From: G020348385 sp964538085
GTDB lineage: Bacteria; Acidobacteriota; Aminicenantia; Aminicenantales; Aminicenantaceae
Length of the DNA stretch: 64,000 nucleotides
NCBI GenBank assembly: GCA_964538085.1
Contig: CAZIDF010000017.1
Coordinates: 16,811-80,810 of the forward strand
Reading direction: 5' to 3'
Shown here: positions 24,742 to 33,084 of the stretch, in pieces
Layout: the number at the start of each line of letters is the position of its first letter
Numbering within the stretch: position 1 is the stretch's first letter
Program-made: the position numbers and the translations under genes
Notes under the pieces: generated by a model
What the model was told of the DNA's origin: nothing
What the model saw: the letters and a program-made list of their open reading frames with translations, nothing else
The model's database searches: none

Positions 24742-26103
24742 TCATCCGAGGAAAGAGATTCCCAAATCCTTTATCTTCTCCTCTATGATTTTGATGTCCA
24801 ATTTGAGTTCTGCTGCCGCTTTGGGAATATCCCATTGGTGTTTGAGCAAAGCCTTGTGGATGTACTCTTTCTCGAACTGATCTTTGGCTTGACCGAGCGA
24901 TTGGCTTTGTTCCACTAAGGAAATGAACTGCGTTTCCATCGGTTCGACAAGAAGCGATAGATGGGTAGATTTTATTTCACTTTCTTGGACCATGATGACG
25001 AATCTTTCGATTACATTGATCAGCTCGCTTACATTCCCAGGCCAAGAATAGTTGATGAAGGCCTTCATCGCCTCCTTGTCCATGGTTTTTTGTTTTTTTC
25101 CATACTCTTTGACAAAATATTTCAGGAAGTGTTCGATCAGCAAGGGGATATCTTCCTTTCTTTCTCGCAAGGGCGGCATGGCCATGGGAATGATATTGAG
25201 CTTGAAAAACAGATCTTCTCTGAATTTTGAAGCGGCGATATTTTCTCTTAGGTTTTTATGTGTGGATGCGATCAACCGAACATCTGAAGCGATGGACTCG
25301 GCCGATCCCAAGGGTTCGAACCTTTGCTCTTCGATAAAGTGCACAAGTTTGGCCTGTGTTTTGAGGCTCATTTCTCCTATTTCATCGAGAAAGAGCGAAC
25401 CTCCATCGGCAAGCAGGATTTTCCCCTTTTTTCCCGGTGAAGGGCTTTCCCTGTCTTTTCCAGCATAGCCGAACAATTCGCCTTCGATAAGATCGTCTGG
25501 AATAGCAGCAGAATTTATCTGAATAAATCTTTTGTGTTTCCTCGGACTTTGTTGATGGATCAAGCGCGCGACGAGCTCTTTTCCTACTCCAGTCTCTCCG
25601 TATATCAACACGCGTCCATTGGTTGGAGCCGCTAATTCAATTTCTTTCTTTATTTTTTGGATGGCAGGGCTTTCTCCGATCAAATGGTATTGGCCTTTTA
25701 CCCTTTCCCGCAGCTGGATGTTTTCTTCTTCAAGCTTTTTCTGTCGGAGAGCATTTTTGATGGTTAAGACGACTTTTTCCAAAGATAATGGCTTTTCTAA
25801 AAAATCAAAGGCGCCCAGTTTTGTAGCCTGCACAGCTGTTGCAATGGAACCATGTCCAGAAATCATGACCACTTGAGAATTTTCTTCAGAGTTGTTTATT
25901 TTTGCAAGGACATCGAGACCGCTCATTTGTGGCAGCCAGATATCGAGAAGCACCAGGTCAAAATTTTCGTTTTTTAGAATCTCAAGACCTGCTTCTCCAG
26001 TATCTGTCGTTGTGACAGAAAACCCTTCATCCTCGAGGATACCCCTAAGGGAAGACCTTATCCCCGCTTCGTCATCGATCACAAGTATTTTGTCTTTTGT
26101 CAT
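24742..26103 (-). CDS. ntrX: NtrX-like response regulator (AAA+, lacks GAFTGA)
   Basis: 453 residues: receiver domain 1-120 with Asp10, Asp11 and phospho-acceptor Asp54 (LVLLDIWLP), an AAA+ domain about 140-380 with Walker A GETGVGKE and Walker B LFLDEIGE, and a C-terminal HTH (KAAAELKLDIKIIEEKI). The L1 loop that should read GAFTGA after ELFG is replaced by YAGKDRESPSPGKKGK, so contact with sigma-54 is unlikely; NtrX proteins of some alphaproteobacteria also lack it. Its start overlaps the kinase stop (ATGA). Probable partner: the NtrY-like kinase. Confidence 0.88.
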   Translation of the reverse strand: MTKDKILVIDDEAGIRSSLRGILEDEGFSVTTTDTGEAGLEILKNENFDLVLLDIWLPQMSGLDVLAKINNSEENSQVVMISGHGSIATAVQATKLGAFDFLEKPLSLEKVVLTIKNALRQKKLEEENIQLRERVKGQYHLIGESPAIQKIKKEIELAAPTNGRVLIYGETGVGKELVARLIHQQSPRKHKRFIQINSAAIPDDLIEGELFGYAGKDRESPSPGKKGKILLADGGSLFLDEIGEMSLKTQAKLVHFIEEQRFEPLGSAESIASDVRLIASTHKNLRENIAASKFREDLFFKLNIIPMAMPPLRERKEDIPLLIEHFLKYFVKEYGKKQKTMDKEAMKAFINYSWPGNVSELINVIERFVIMVQESEIKSTHLSLLVEPMETQFISLVEQSQSLGQAKDQFEKEYIHKALLKHQWDIPKAAAELKLDIKIIEEKIKDLGISFLG

Positions 26104-28265
26104 GTCGGGATCATAATAATAAATTTTGCGCCGTGAGGCGTGTTGGCATCTACCTCGATGGAACCTTTATGCTCACTAATGACTTGATCGACTATGGCCA
26201 ACCCAAGACCAGTGCCTTTCTTTTTTGTTGAATAATGGGGATGGAATAAACGTTCTCTTTCTTTTTGCGGTATCCCGGGTCCGAAGTCAGCGATTTCGAT
26301 ATTTACCCGCTGCTGAATCTTATCGAATGACGTGCTAATTCGGATTTTCCCCTTTTTGTTCATTGCATCGATAGCATTGTCGATCAGGTTGATGAAAACT
26401 CGTCTAATTTGATCGGGATCTATCCTGAGCGGATTAGGAATATCAGGCGAAAATTTCTTCTCGAATTCGATTTCGGAGAAAATGCCTGTGAACAGAGAAA
26501 TCGTTTGTTCGATAATCAAGTGCAGGTCAGCCGATTGAAGGCGAATGCTGGGCATACGAGCGAAATTCGAAAACTCATCAACGAGAGATTTAATCGTGCG
26601 TGCTTCTTGCACTATAGTGTTGGCGCCTTCTTCGATGATATCGTTCGATTGGCTCTTGTTCACTTTCAGATTTTTGATGATCCTTTCCGCTGATAGTTGG
26701 ATCGGAGTGAGAGGATTTTTGATCTCATGGGCCACTCGTTGGGCGATCTCTTTCCAGGCCGAGATTTTTTGGGCTTTGATGAGTTGAGTCAGATTATCCA
26801 GCACGACAATCATCCCAGAAAACTCTGAGTCCGCTCTTCCCAACGGAGATAATGTCAAAGCCAGTGTGACATTCTGGGTGTCGAAATTTATGTTCATCTC
26901 CTTGTCAGAAACTTTGTGCTTTTTCTTAAGCCCCCGTTCGATATTTTCAGCGATTTCACAATACTTGTCGTCGATGAGCACTTCCTTGTAGCTCTTGCCG
27001 ATCAAATTCCTCTGATCGAGACCGAGCATATCGCGAGCTGTAGGATTGATAGTTGTGAGGACACCTTGTGCATCCAATGTGATCACGCCGGTCGTGATGT
27101 TGTTCAGAACGGTTTCGATGTATTGTTTTCTTCCCTCAAGTTCCGCTGTTTTGTGTGCGATATTAAGCTGGCTCTCGTTCAAATCTGAAATCATCTGGTT
27201 GAAAGAATCGATCAGAATCCCGAGTTCGTCTGAAGCTGGATCTTCGACATGGACTTTCAGGTTTCCCCTGCTGACTTCTTTTGTGGCATGGGCAAGTTTT
27301 TCGATCGGCACAGTTATTCCTCGTGCGATATGGAATCCTATCCAGCTCGCTGCGAAGATGATGAGAAGAGTGATGAATATCAACGTGATGAAATAAAAAG
27401 CTTTTACCGGATTTTTCTGGATTTTCAATTGACTGTATCTCTGCACATAGGCAGAAATATTGTTGATCTTTTCTGCATAGTTTTGGGAGAGAAATTTTCC
27501 TGCAACGACCAGCACATTCTCTCCATTCGGGATATTGAACGATATTCCGCCACGGATCATTTCTCCATTACCCATTTGATCGATGCTGCTGAGCGGCTCT
27601 CCGAGAAGTGCTCTCCTGACCAGGTTTGTTTTGATATCTCTGTAGTATTGAAAAGGAAGATCGGGATTGAGATAGGTGAAAAGCTCTTCCTCGGCAACGA
27701 AAATACCGATTTCATCCAGTTTGTACTCGGTCAGTTTATTCCGGACAAACTCCATTAGCGGGAGCCTTCGGTCGAGGTCGATGAGATTTTGTGCTTGGAT
27801 GGCTTCACTCAGTTGCCTGGCATAATGAAGAGTGGTCTCTTCTCCGTTGATATAAAATCCGTCGGTCAGGCCTTTGGTATCGTCTAAGATACGGTCGATC
27901 GGAGTTTTGAACCACGTCTCAATGTTCCGGCTTATGAGGTCGCTTGCAAAGAAGAAAAGGAGGAGAGTGGGAATAAGGGAGAGGGCGATAAAAAAGAGCA
28001 GAAGTTTTGTCTTGAAATGAGCTCCGAGGACTTTTCTTTTCCTCTCTAGATAAAGTTTAGCTAAATTTCTTCCCAGCACGAACAGCAAGATAAGGAACAT
28101 CAAAAGGACGATTATCTGCAAAGAGTTGAGAAGAATTTTCGTGAACGAAGTAGGGGAGAACTCTTGGGCTTCCCGAATTATGAATTCGATAGTAAAAAAT
28201 AAAACGATCAGAAATATGATGAACGCTGCAACGAAACGGGAGCCTTTATTCTTTGTGTCTGCCAT
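26100..28265 (-). CDS. ntrY: NtrY-like membrane histidine kinase
   Basis: 721 residues. Two N-terminal helices (about 10-70) and another pair bracketing a periplasmic sensor part (about 90-300), then HAMP (ARGITVPIEKLAHATKEVS), a PAS domain (about 380-490), HisKA with HEIKNPLTP and an ATPase domain with NLIDNAIDAM, DFGPGIP and GTGLGLAI. The order matches NtrY, partner of NtrX in nitrogen and redox control. ATGA overlap with the regulator gene; 10 bases after the RodZ-like gene. The signal sensed is not deducible. Confidence 0.9.
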   Translation of the reverse strand: MADTKNKGSRFVAAFIIFLIVLFFTIEFIIREAQEFSPTSFTKILLNSLQIIVLLMFLILLFVLGRNLAKLYLERKRKVLGAHFKTKLLLFFIALSLIPTLLLFFFASDLISRNIETWFKTPIDRILDDTKGLTDGFYINGEETTLHYARQLSEAIQAQNLIDLDRRLPLMEFVRNKLTEYKLDEIGIFVAEEELFTYLNPDLPFQYYRDIKTNLVRRALLGEPLSSIDQMGNGEMIRGGISFNIPNGENVLVVAGKFLSQNYAEKINNISAYVQRYSQLKIQKNPVKAFYFITLIFITLLIIFAASWIGFHIARGITVPIEKLAHATKEVSRGNLKVHVEDPASDELGILIDSFNQMISDLNESQLNIAHKTAELEGRKQYIETVLNNITTGVITLDAQGVLTTINPTARDMLGLDQRNLIGKSYKEVLIDDKYCEIAENIERGLKKKHKVSDKEMNINFDTQNVTLALTLSPLGRADSEFSGMIVVLDNLTQLIKAQKISAWKEIAQRVAHEIKNPLTPIQLSAERIIKNLKVNKSQSNDIIEEGANTIVQEARTIKSLVDEFSNFARMPSIRLQSADLHLIIEQTISLFTGIFSEIEFEKKFSPDIPNPLRIDPDQIRRVFINLIDNAIDAMNKKGKIRISTSFDKIQQRVNIEIADFGPGIPQKERERLFHPHYSTKKKGTGLGLAIVDQVISEHKGSIEVDANTPHGAKFIIMIPT

Positions 28266-28275
28266 ACCTATAATT

Positions 28276-29055
28276 TCAGGATTCTTCTTCCTTGACTATA
28301 AAATCTTCGAAGTTTTCCAATGTAATCTGGATGTCTCTTTTAACAGCTCCTGCTTCTCCGAATTTTTTTCCGGGTTGGCCATTGATGGTATATTGGACAC
28401 CTCCTGCGTTTCCGATATGGATAAGTAACTCTTGGAGTGCTTTGAACTGGAGGCGATCCCCTGGATACTTGATCCCACTGTCTACCATTTCCTGATCGGC
28501 AAAAATTTCCAGCCACGTTTCCTGTTGAACGAGGATTTCAATATTCAATTCTTGTGGTTTGGTTTCTGGTTCTTCCTGAGCGACAGGAGGCGGGGGCAAT
28601 GGTTTTTCTTGTGTCTCTTGAATGGTCGGCTGGATTTTCATCGTGTTATTTGAGGGATCCTTTTCCTTCCGGAGTGCAAAGTACATGACGATGATAAGTA
28701 CGATTACAGCCAATACCATCAATGCGAAAATCCAGGAGATTTTTTTCTCTTTTGGACCAGAATCAGGACTTTCTCTTGTTTCAATCCTTTTACCGCCATC
28801 TGGGATCTCTTTAATTTCCTGGTTTTGCAGACTTTCAATATAGGTGTTCAAGGCACTTTGTTCATCCAAGCCCAGATATTTTGCGTACGTGCGGATTATG
28901 CCTCTTGTAAAGAATTGCTCGGGCAGCAAGTCGAACCGGTCTTCCTCTAAAGCGCGCAAAAATCTCAGGTTGATTTTTGTCGATTCGGCGATTTCTTTCA
29001 GAGAAATCCCCCGAAGTTCTCGTTCTCTCTTAAGTTCCTGCCCGATGGAAGCCAT
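28276..29055 (-). CDS. RodZ-like protein: cytoplasmic HTH, one membrane helix, DUF4115
   Basis: 259 residues: an XRE-type HTH of the HTH_25 kind (IGQELKRERELRGISLKEIA, about 4-75), a membrane helix (about 106-128), a proline-rich linker (QEKPLPPPPVAQEEPE) and a C-terminal DUF4115 beta domain (about 170-250). This is the layout of RodZ, which links MreB to the membrane in cell elongation. No mreB is near; it sits first in the ntrYX-symporter operon. The ATG has no ribosome binding site and lies at the predicted transcript start (promoter 29064-29092), so the mRNA may be leaderless. Confidence 0.85.
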   Translation of the reverse strand: MASIGQELKRERELRGISLKEIAESTKINLRFLRALEEDRFDLLPEQFFTRGIIRTYAKYLGLDEQSALNTYIESLQNQEIKEIPDGGKRIETRESPDSGPKEKKISWIFALMVLAVIVLIIVMYFALRKEKDPSNNTMKIQPTIQETQEKPLPPPPVAQEEPETKPQELNIEILVQQETWLEIFADQEMVDSGIKYPGDRLQFKALQELLIHIGNAGGVQYTINGQPGKKFGEAGAVKRDIQITLENFEDFIVKEEES

Positions 29056-29063
29056 TTTATCGA

Positions 29064-29092
29064 ATTGTAGGATAAGAGGCCTCTAAAGTCAA
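29064..29092 (-). promoter_or_regulatory. Promoter of the RodZ-ntrYX-symporter operon
   Basis: Reverse strand TTGACT (29087-29092), 17 bases, TACAAT (29064-29069). The -10 ends 9 bases from the ATG. A perfect palindrome AGAGGCCTCT (29075-29084) lies inside the spacer, a possible operator. Confidence 0.65.
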
Positions 29093-29134
29093 TCTTTGCA
29101 GCCTTTTCTGACCCTGGAGAATCACCCAACAGGC

Positions 29135-29163
29135 TTTACGCGCTGTCTACTTCTGTATATATT
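29135..29163 (+). promoter_or_regulatory. Sigma-70-type promoter of endonuclease V gene
   Basis: TTTACG (29135-29140), 17 bases, TATATT (29158-29163), 21 bases before the ATG at 29185; divergent from the RodZ promoter. Confidence 0.4.
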
Positions 29164-29184
29164 TAACTTGAAATATCCACAAAC

Positions 29185-29838
29185 ATGAATTTTGATTTGA
29201 AGAAAGCGGCTAATGTCCAACGGAGATTGGCTTCTCATCTTGTCTTGAAACAAGATGTCCGGAATATCACGCACATCGCTGGCGCAGATTTTAGCTATCA
29301 AAATGAAAAAGGACTTATAGGGGCTATTATCGTCGTCCAAAAATATCCAGAGTTTGAGATTGTCGAGATCGCTGAAGAAGTTCGAGAAGTCAGGATTCCT
29401 TATATTCCAGGATTCTTGAATTTCCGTGAGGGGGTTCCTTTTATTAGAGCCTTCCGAAAATTGAAAAGAAAGCCCGATGTCACGTTGATAGATGGAAATG
29501 GGATTGCCCATCCAAGGAAGATGGGATTGGCCTCTTATGTAGGCGTCGTTTTGGATATTCCGACCATCGGATGCGCTAAGTCTCCTTTTTTCTCGTTTGT
29601 TCCTCCGGCAGATAAAAGAGGTGCATTCAGCTCTTATAAGGACCGCAATAATGAGATGGTTGGATTTTGTTTGCGGACAAGAACGGCTGTAAAACCAGTT
29701 TTCGTTTCCCCAGGCCACAGGGTAAACTTTGCTTCTTCGTGCAACATTGTACTGGCGTGCTCCAGATTTAGAATACCTGAGCCGATAAGAATCGCTCATA
29801 ACAAGTCTAAGGAGTTATTTTCTGGACCTAAGATCTAA
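29185..29838 (+). CDS. nfi: Endonuclease V
   Basis: 217 residues matching endonuclease V throughout: AGADFSY (first metal Asp), IPYIPGFLNFREGVPFI (PYIP wedge), TLIDGNGIAHPRKMGLASYVG (second metal Asp and the HPR motif), then VSPGHRVN. The enzyme nicks DNA one base 3' of deoxyinosine and in some organisms acts on inosine in RNA. No strong ribosome binding site. The stop overlaps the ftsX stop on the opposite strand by 4 bases. Confidence 0.94.
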   Translation: MNFDLKKAANVQRRLASHLVLKQDVRNITHIAGADFSYQNEKGLIGAIIVVQKYPEFEIVEIAEEVREVRIPYIPGFLNFREGVPFIRAFRKLKRKPDVTLIDGNGIAHPRKMGLASYVGVVLDIPTIGCAKSPFFSFVPPADKRGAFSSYKDRNNEMVGFCLRTRTAVKPVFVSPGHRVNFASSCNIVLACSRFRIPEPIRIAHNKSKELFSGPKI

Positions 29839-30734
29839 GATTTTAGGAATTTAGCGATAGAGCTAAGGCTGCCGAACAATCCGATTATGGCTCCTGAGAG
29901 AATGAGTGCAAAGCTCTGGGAAAATGTGAGATAACGAAAATTTATCAACTCCTTCAGGATGCCTAATGAGGAACCGAGATAGACAGGAAATAATTTTATC
30001 ACGATAAACAGAAGCAGGAGAGAGAGCAGTCCTCCAAGGGCACCGAGGATAATCCCTTCTGTTAGAAATGGGATTCTGATGAACACATTCGTTCCTCCCA
30101 CGAAGCGGAGTATTTCTATCTCGTCTTTTCTAGCGATAACATTGAGCTTGATGACATTGGATACGATGAAGAATGAGGCCAGAATAAGAATACCACCCAG
30201 AAAAAAACCGATGGCTCTAGCCAACCGGCTGAGGGAGTTCATCTTTTCTACCCAGTCTCTGTTGAATTGGACATCCTCGATTCCTTTCATCTTCTTCATC
30301 TTATCGATAAAAGGTTGTGCATCTTCATATGTGAGATCTTTTTCACGGAGAGTGATTTCATACGAGGAAGGAAAAGGATTTATCTTGAGATTCTCAACGA
30401 TCCCCTGGAGATCTGGAAATTTTACCAAAAATTTTTCCATCGCCTCTTCTGAATCAACGAATTGAATGTTCTGCACGAGAGATGAATTATCCAGTTCCTG
30501 GGTTATTGCTTCTCTATCAATCGGTGATATGTCATTTTTCAGGAAAAAAACGACTGCCATGTCTTGAGAAAGCTGTTGAGCTGTGTACCGGAGATTATTC
30601 GAGAGAGAGACAAAAATCCCGACGATAAGGAAGGACAAACATATGATCGTGACAGAGAAAACATTCCGGGCTCTATATTGCCAGAGATTGTTCAAGGTCT
30701 CTCTCTGGAAATGTTTGAACTTCTGTGTGATCAA
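29835..30734 (-). CDS. ftsX: Cell division protein FtsX
   Basis: 299 residues with one N-terminal helix, a periplasmic domain (about 60-165, with VVFFLKNDISPIDREAI), and three C-terminal helices including the cytoplasmic-side signature VIARKDEIEILRFVGGTNVFIRIPF. FtsX with FtsE regulates peptidoglycan hydrolases at the septum. Its start overlaps the ftsE stop (ATGA). Normal length and order. Confidence 0.93.
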   Translation of the reverse strand: MITQKFKHFQRETLNNLWQYRARNVFSVTIICLSFLIVGIFVSLSNNLRYTAQQLSQDMAVVFFLKNDISPIDREAITQELDNSSLVQNIQFVDSEEAMEKFLVKFPDLQGIVENLKINPFPSSYEITLREKDLTYEDAQPFIDKMKKMKGIEDVQFNRDWVEKMNSLSRLARAIGFFLGGILILASFFIVSNVIKLNVIARKDEIEILRFVGGTNVFIRIPFLTEGIILGALGGLLSLLLLFIVIKLFPVYLGSSLGILKELINFRYLTFSQSFALILSGAIIGLFGSLSSIAKFLKS

Positions 30735-31396
30735 ATGTTTTCCTCTCTCAAGAGCTTTCCCTTGTACAAAAAAACGATTTTTTTGCCGAAATGCCTGATC
30801 AATTCTCTATCATGCGTGCAAATGATGACGGTAGCTCCTTTTCTATTTATCTCTGAAAATAGGCTCATGATTTCGAAGGCGAGCTCGGTGTCCAGATTTC
30901 CAGTGGGCTCGTCAGCAAGAATGATATTGGGATTGTTCACCACAGCTCTTGCGATCGCGACTCTTTGCTGTTCACCGTAAGAAAGATGGGAGGGGTATTC
31001 CCACATCTTGTGATTAAGATTGACCATCCGAAGCGCATTGAAAACCCTGCGCCTCAATTCCTTCCTCGGATAACCGAGAACTTGGAGAACGACGGCCACA
31101 TTGTCGAATACCCTTTTATGAAAAAGGAGGCGAAAATCCTGAAACACAATTCCCATAGTGCGCCTCAGCCTGAAAATCTTGTGGTCGGAGATACGCAATA
31201 TGTTTCTTCCATCCACGACGATCTGGCCGTGAGTAGGGAAGATTTCTCGGAATATGATCTTGAGAAGTGTGGATTTTCCAGAACCACTGGGTCCAGTCAC
31301 GAAACAAAAATCTCCCTGGTTGACCTTTAATGTGACATCCTTCAAAGCCCAGTCCGGTTTCTGGTATTGTTTCCAAATATGATAAAGTTCGATCAT
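30731..31396 (-). CDS. ftsE: Cell division ATP-binding protein FtsE
   Basis: 221 residues: Walker A GPSGSGKST, Q-loop FQDFRLL, ABC signature LSYGEQQRVAIARA and Walker B IILADEPTGNLD. Works with FtsX as an ABC-like complex that controls septal cell-wall hydrolysis. It follows the two small membrane-protein genes upstream (62-base gap), which may belong to the same transcript. Confidence 0.95.
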   Translation of the reverse strand: MIELYHIWKQYQKPDWALKDVTLKVNQGDFCFVTGPSGSGKSTLLKIIFREIFPTHGQIVVDGRNILRISDHKIFRLRRTMGIVFQDFRLLFHKRVFDNVAVVLQVLGYPRKELRRRVFNALRMVNLNHKMWEYPSHLSYGEQQRVAIARAVVNNPNIILADEPTGNLDTELAFEIMSLFSEINRKGATVIICTHDRELIRHFGKKIVFLYKGKLLREENI

Positions 31397-31458
31397 CAGT
31401 TGAGGGAAGATTATAGCACAATAAATGATGGATTCGACATTTTAATGAATAGTCCAGA

Positions 31459-31638
31459 TTAGGAGATGAAAAGATACATGAACCACCCGAACAACAGAGC
31501 TCCGACCACCATGATCAGAAACAGAGAAACAAAGTAGCGAATTTGCGCTTTTCTCTCGCGTCTGCGGATAATGGCTAGAACGATACAAACAAAAAATGCA
31601 TAGATAATAAGCGAGAATAGGTGGCTTTTTAGAATCAT
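31459..31638 (-). CDS. Small membrane protein, 59 residues
   Basis: A short gene read from the reverse strand, ATG 31638 to TAA 31459. Two hydrophobic segments (HLFSLIIYAFFVCIVLAII and FVSLFLIMVVGALLFGWFMY) are joined by a basic turn RRRERKAQ, predicting a two-helix hairpin with a positive cytoplasmic loop. Its ATG overlaps the stop of the preceding gene (ATGA), which strongly supports that it is real. A different frame here gives a longer but implausible open frame. I do not recognise a family; the place before ftsEX suggests an envelope role. Confidence 0.7.
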   Translation of the reverse strand: MILKSHLFSLIIYAFFVCIVLAIIRRRERKAQIRYFVSLFLIMVVGALLFGWFMYLFIS

Positions 31639-32003
31639 GTCTTTTTTTCCAAAGCAATGTCGAATGCATCCAAAGCCACCAGGTAGTTCAAAAGGCCTGC
31701 TCCTGCTATGTAGGCTGTCCCAAATTCAAAGGTTGAACTTTTTAGATTGCCTATGCCAAGCGCAAGGGTTTTTGACAGAAAATAATAGAGTCCTATCCCT
31801 AAATCCGAAAAAAAACCGAGGATCGTCAGAGGATTTTCTGTCTGGAATGAGTATATTCTGCCTTCAAGAATTAGACCGAGAGCGAACATAGCGGTGATGC
31901 ATAAAAAAAATATGAGTCCTCTCCAATATTTTTTTAAGACAATATGACCCAGTCCAGGAAGAATCCATCCTAGAATCATGCACGCGATTGATTTGACTTT
32001 CAT
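31635..32003 (-). CDS. Small conserved membrane protein (DUF6677-like)
   Basis: 122 residues from ATG 32003; the frame extends upstream to 32312 but that part has no protein-like character. MKVKSIACMILGWILPGLGH then KKYWRGLIFFLCITAMFALG followed by LEGRIY resembles short membrane proteins I associate with DUF6677 (from memory). Four hydrophobic segments; a C-terminal FGTAYIAGAGLLNYL. No ribosome binding site is obvious. It is translationally coupled to the 59-residue gene and lies upstream of ftsEX. Confidence 0.6.
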   Translation of the reverse strand: MKVKSIACMILGWILPGLGHIVLKKYWRGLIFFLCITAMFALGLILEGRIYSFQTENPLTILGFFSDLGIGLYYFLSKTLALGIGNLKSSTFEFGTAYIAGAGLLNYLVALDAFDIALEKKT

Positions 32004-32172
32004 TTTTGAATAGAAATGATAATAGAAATGACAAATCAAATCAAGAACTAAATAGGAAAGCATCTCTGCTCGACTCCCCGAGGCCTTCTTCTTCAGCTTG
32101 CCAGTCTGGTACCTTCTGTTGCAAGAATTGGGGAAGTTATGGGGATGTTTCTTACTATTATCAATGAATTTA

Positions 32173-32201
32173 TTGCATGTCCAAAGGAGATTCATTATAA
32201 T
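32173..32201 (+). promoter_or_regulatory. Promoter and palindromic operator of the oxygen-defence operon
   Basis: TTGCAT (32173-32178), 17 bases, perfect TATAAT (32196-32201). A perfect 12-bp palindrome TCATTATAATGA (32192-32203) is centred on the -10, like sites for PerR/Fur-type repressors, and a near-palindrome CAATGAATTTATTG overlaps the start of the -35. The rest of the 264-base gap 32004-32267 holds nothing I can name. Confidence 0.6.
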
Positions 32202-32267
32202 GATTAATCGTTTTTGGAGGGTGACTAAGCCCATTGCAGAAAAATTATTTACCGAAGGAGGAATCTT

Positions 32268-32387
32268 ATGGCCGAAGAAGGAAAAACCTATGTCTGCCAT
32301 CTGTGCGGTCAAGAGGTGATTGTTACAAAATCGGGTGTAGGAACACTGGTTTGTTGTGATCAGCCTATGGAAATAAAAGAAGAATAA
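32268..32387 (+). CDS. Desulforedoxin-like protein
   Basis: 39 residues behind GAAGGAGGAATCTT. It has the four ligands of a desulforedoxin FeS4 site: YVCHLCGQ (Cys-x2-Cys) and LVCCDQPM (adjacent Cys-Cys). The length and the GVGTLVCC segment match the stand-alone desulforedoxin of Desulfovibrio gigas and the N-terminal domain of desulfoferrodoxin. A redox carrier, probably in oxygen or superoxide defence, given that a rubrerythrin-like protein, rubredoxin and its reductase follow. Confidence 0.9.
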   Translation: MAEEGKTYVCHLCGQEVIVTKSGVGTLVCCDQPMEIKEE

Positions 32388-32410
32388 ATGGATAAAGCAA
32401 GGAGAACAAT

Positions 32411-32863
32411 ATGGATTTAAGAAATTATGAAGACATCATAAAGTTTGCGATAAGCAGAGAAGAAGCGGCCATCGATGCTTATGGCGACATGAGCGAAAAG
32501 ACAAAAACTCCCGGATTGCGAGAACTTCTTCTCGAACTTCAAGGAGAAGAAGAAAATCATAAAAAACTCCTCGAGGATATTTCTGATGAGCAAATCGCTT
32601 CGTTCAAGTTAGAAGAAGTCATCGACTTGAAAATATCCGATTTTTTGACAGAAGAACCTCCAAGTGAGGATATGAGCTTCCAAGATCTTCTAATCTTAGC
32701 CGCGAAAAAAGAGCATGAAGCCGTGGAGCTTTACACAAAACTTAAGGAAAATTCCGATAACGAAGACTTGAAGAAATTGTTCGAATTCCTGATTACACAA
32801 GAGAAGTCTCATAAACTGAAACTGGAGACAGAATACGAAAAACATGTACTCGAGGACGATTGA
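32411..32863 (+). CDS. Rubrerythrin-like ferritin-family protein
   Basis: 150 residues, four helices, no C-terminal rubredoxin domain. Di-iron ligands are readable as Glu15-Glu16 (ISREEAAIDAY), GEEENH, KEHEAVELY and TQEKSHKLKLE. Family members reduce hydrogen peroxide or bind iron. The missing rubredoxin domain is supplied in trans by the next gene. Probably reduces peroxide with electrons from rubredoxin; this is inference from context. Confidence 0.85.
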   Translation: MDLRNYEDIIKFAISREEAAIDAYGDMSEKTKTPGLRELLLELQGEEENHKKLLEDISDEQIASFKLEEVIDLKISDFLTEEPPSEDMSFQDLLILAAKKEHEAVELYTKLKENSDNEDLKKLFEFLITQEKSHKLKLETEYEKHVLEDD

Positions 32864-32902
32864 TTCATCCGAACTTTTTGACGAGATTTTAAGGAGAGAA
32901 AA

Positions 32903-33064
32903 ATGGAAAAATGGGAATGCACAGCATGTGGTTACATCTATGACCCGGAAAAAGGCGACCCAGACAGCGGGATCGAACCCGGAACAGCTTTTGAAGATCT
33001 CCCCGACGATTGGGTTTGCCCTCAGTGTGGAGTCGCGAAAGAATATTTCCAGAAGATGAATTGA
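32903..33064 (+). CDS. Rubredoxin
   Basis: 53 residues behind AAGGAGAG. Classical rubredoxin: WECTACGYIYDPEKGDPDSG with Cys-x2-Cys, the aromatic core FEDLPDDWVCPQCGVAK with the second Cys-x2-Cys. One iron is held by four cysteines. It passes electrons from the NAD(P)H reductase encoded next to the rubrerythrin-like protein or desulforedoxin. Confidence 0.97.
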   Translation: MEKWECTACGYIYDPEKGDPDSGIEPGTAFEDLPDDWVCPQCGVAKEYFQKMN

Positions 33065-33084
33065 CAGGACTTAGAGATCGAGGC

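Noticed and set aside
31442..31669. 75-residue minus-strand frame over the small membrane gene
   Set aside because: The other frame gives a two-helix membrane protein with an ATGA overlap; this one has no such support.
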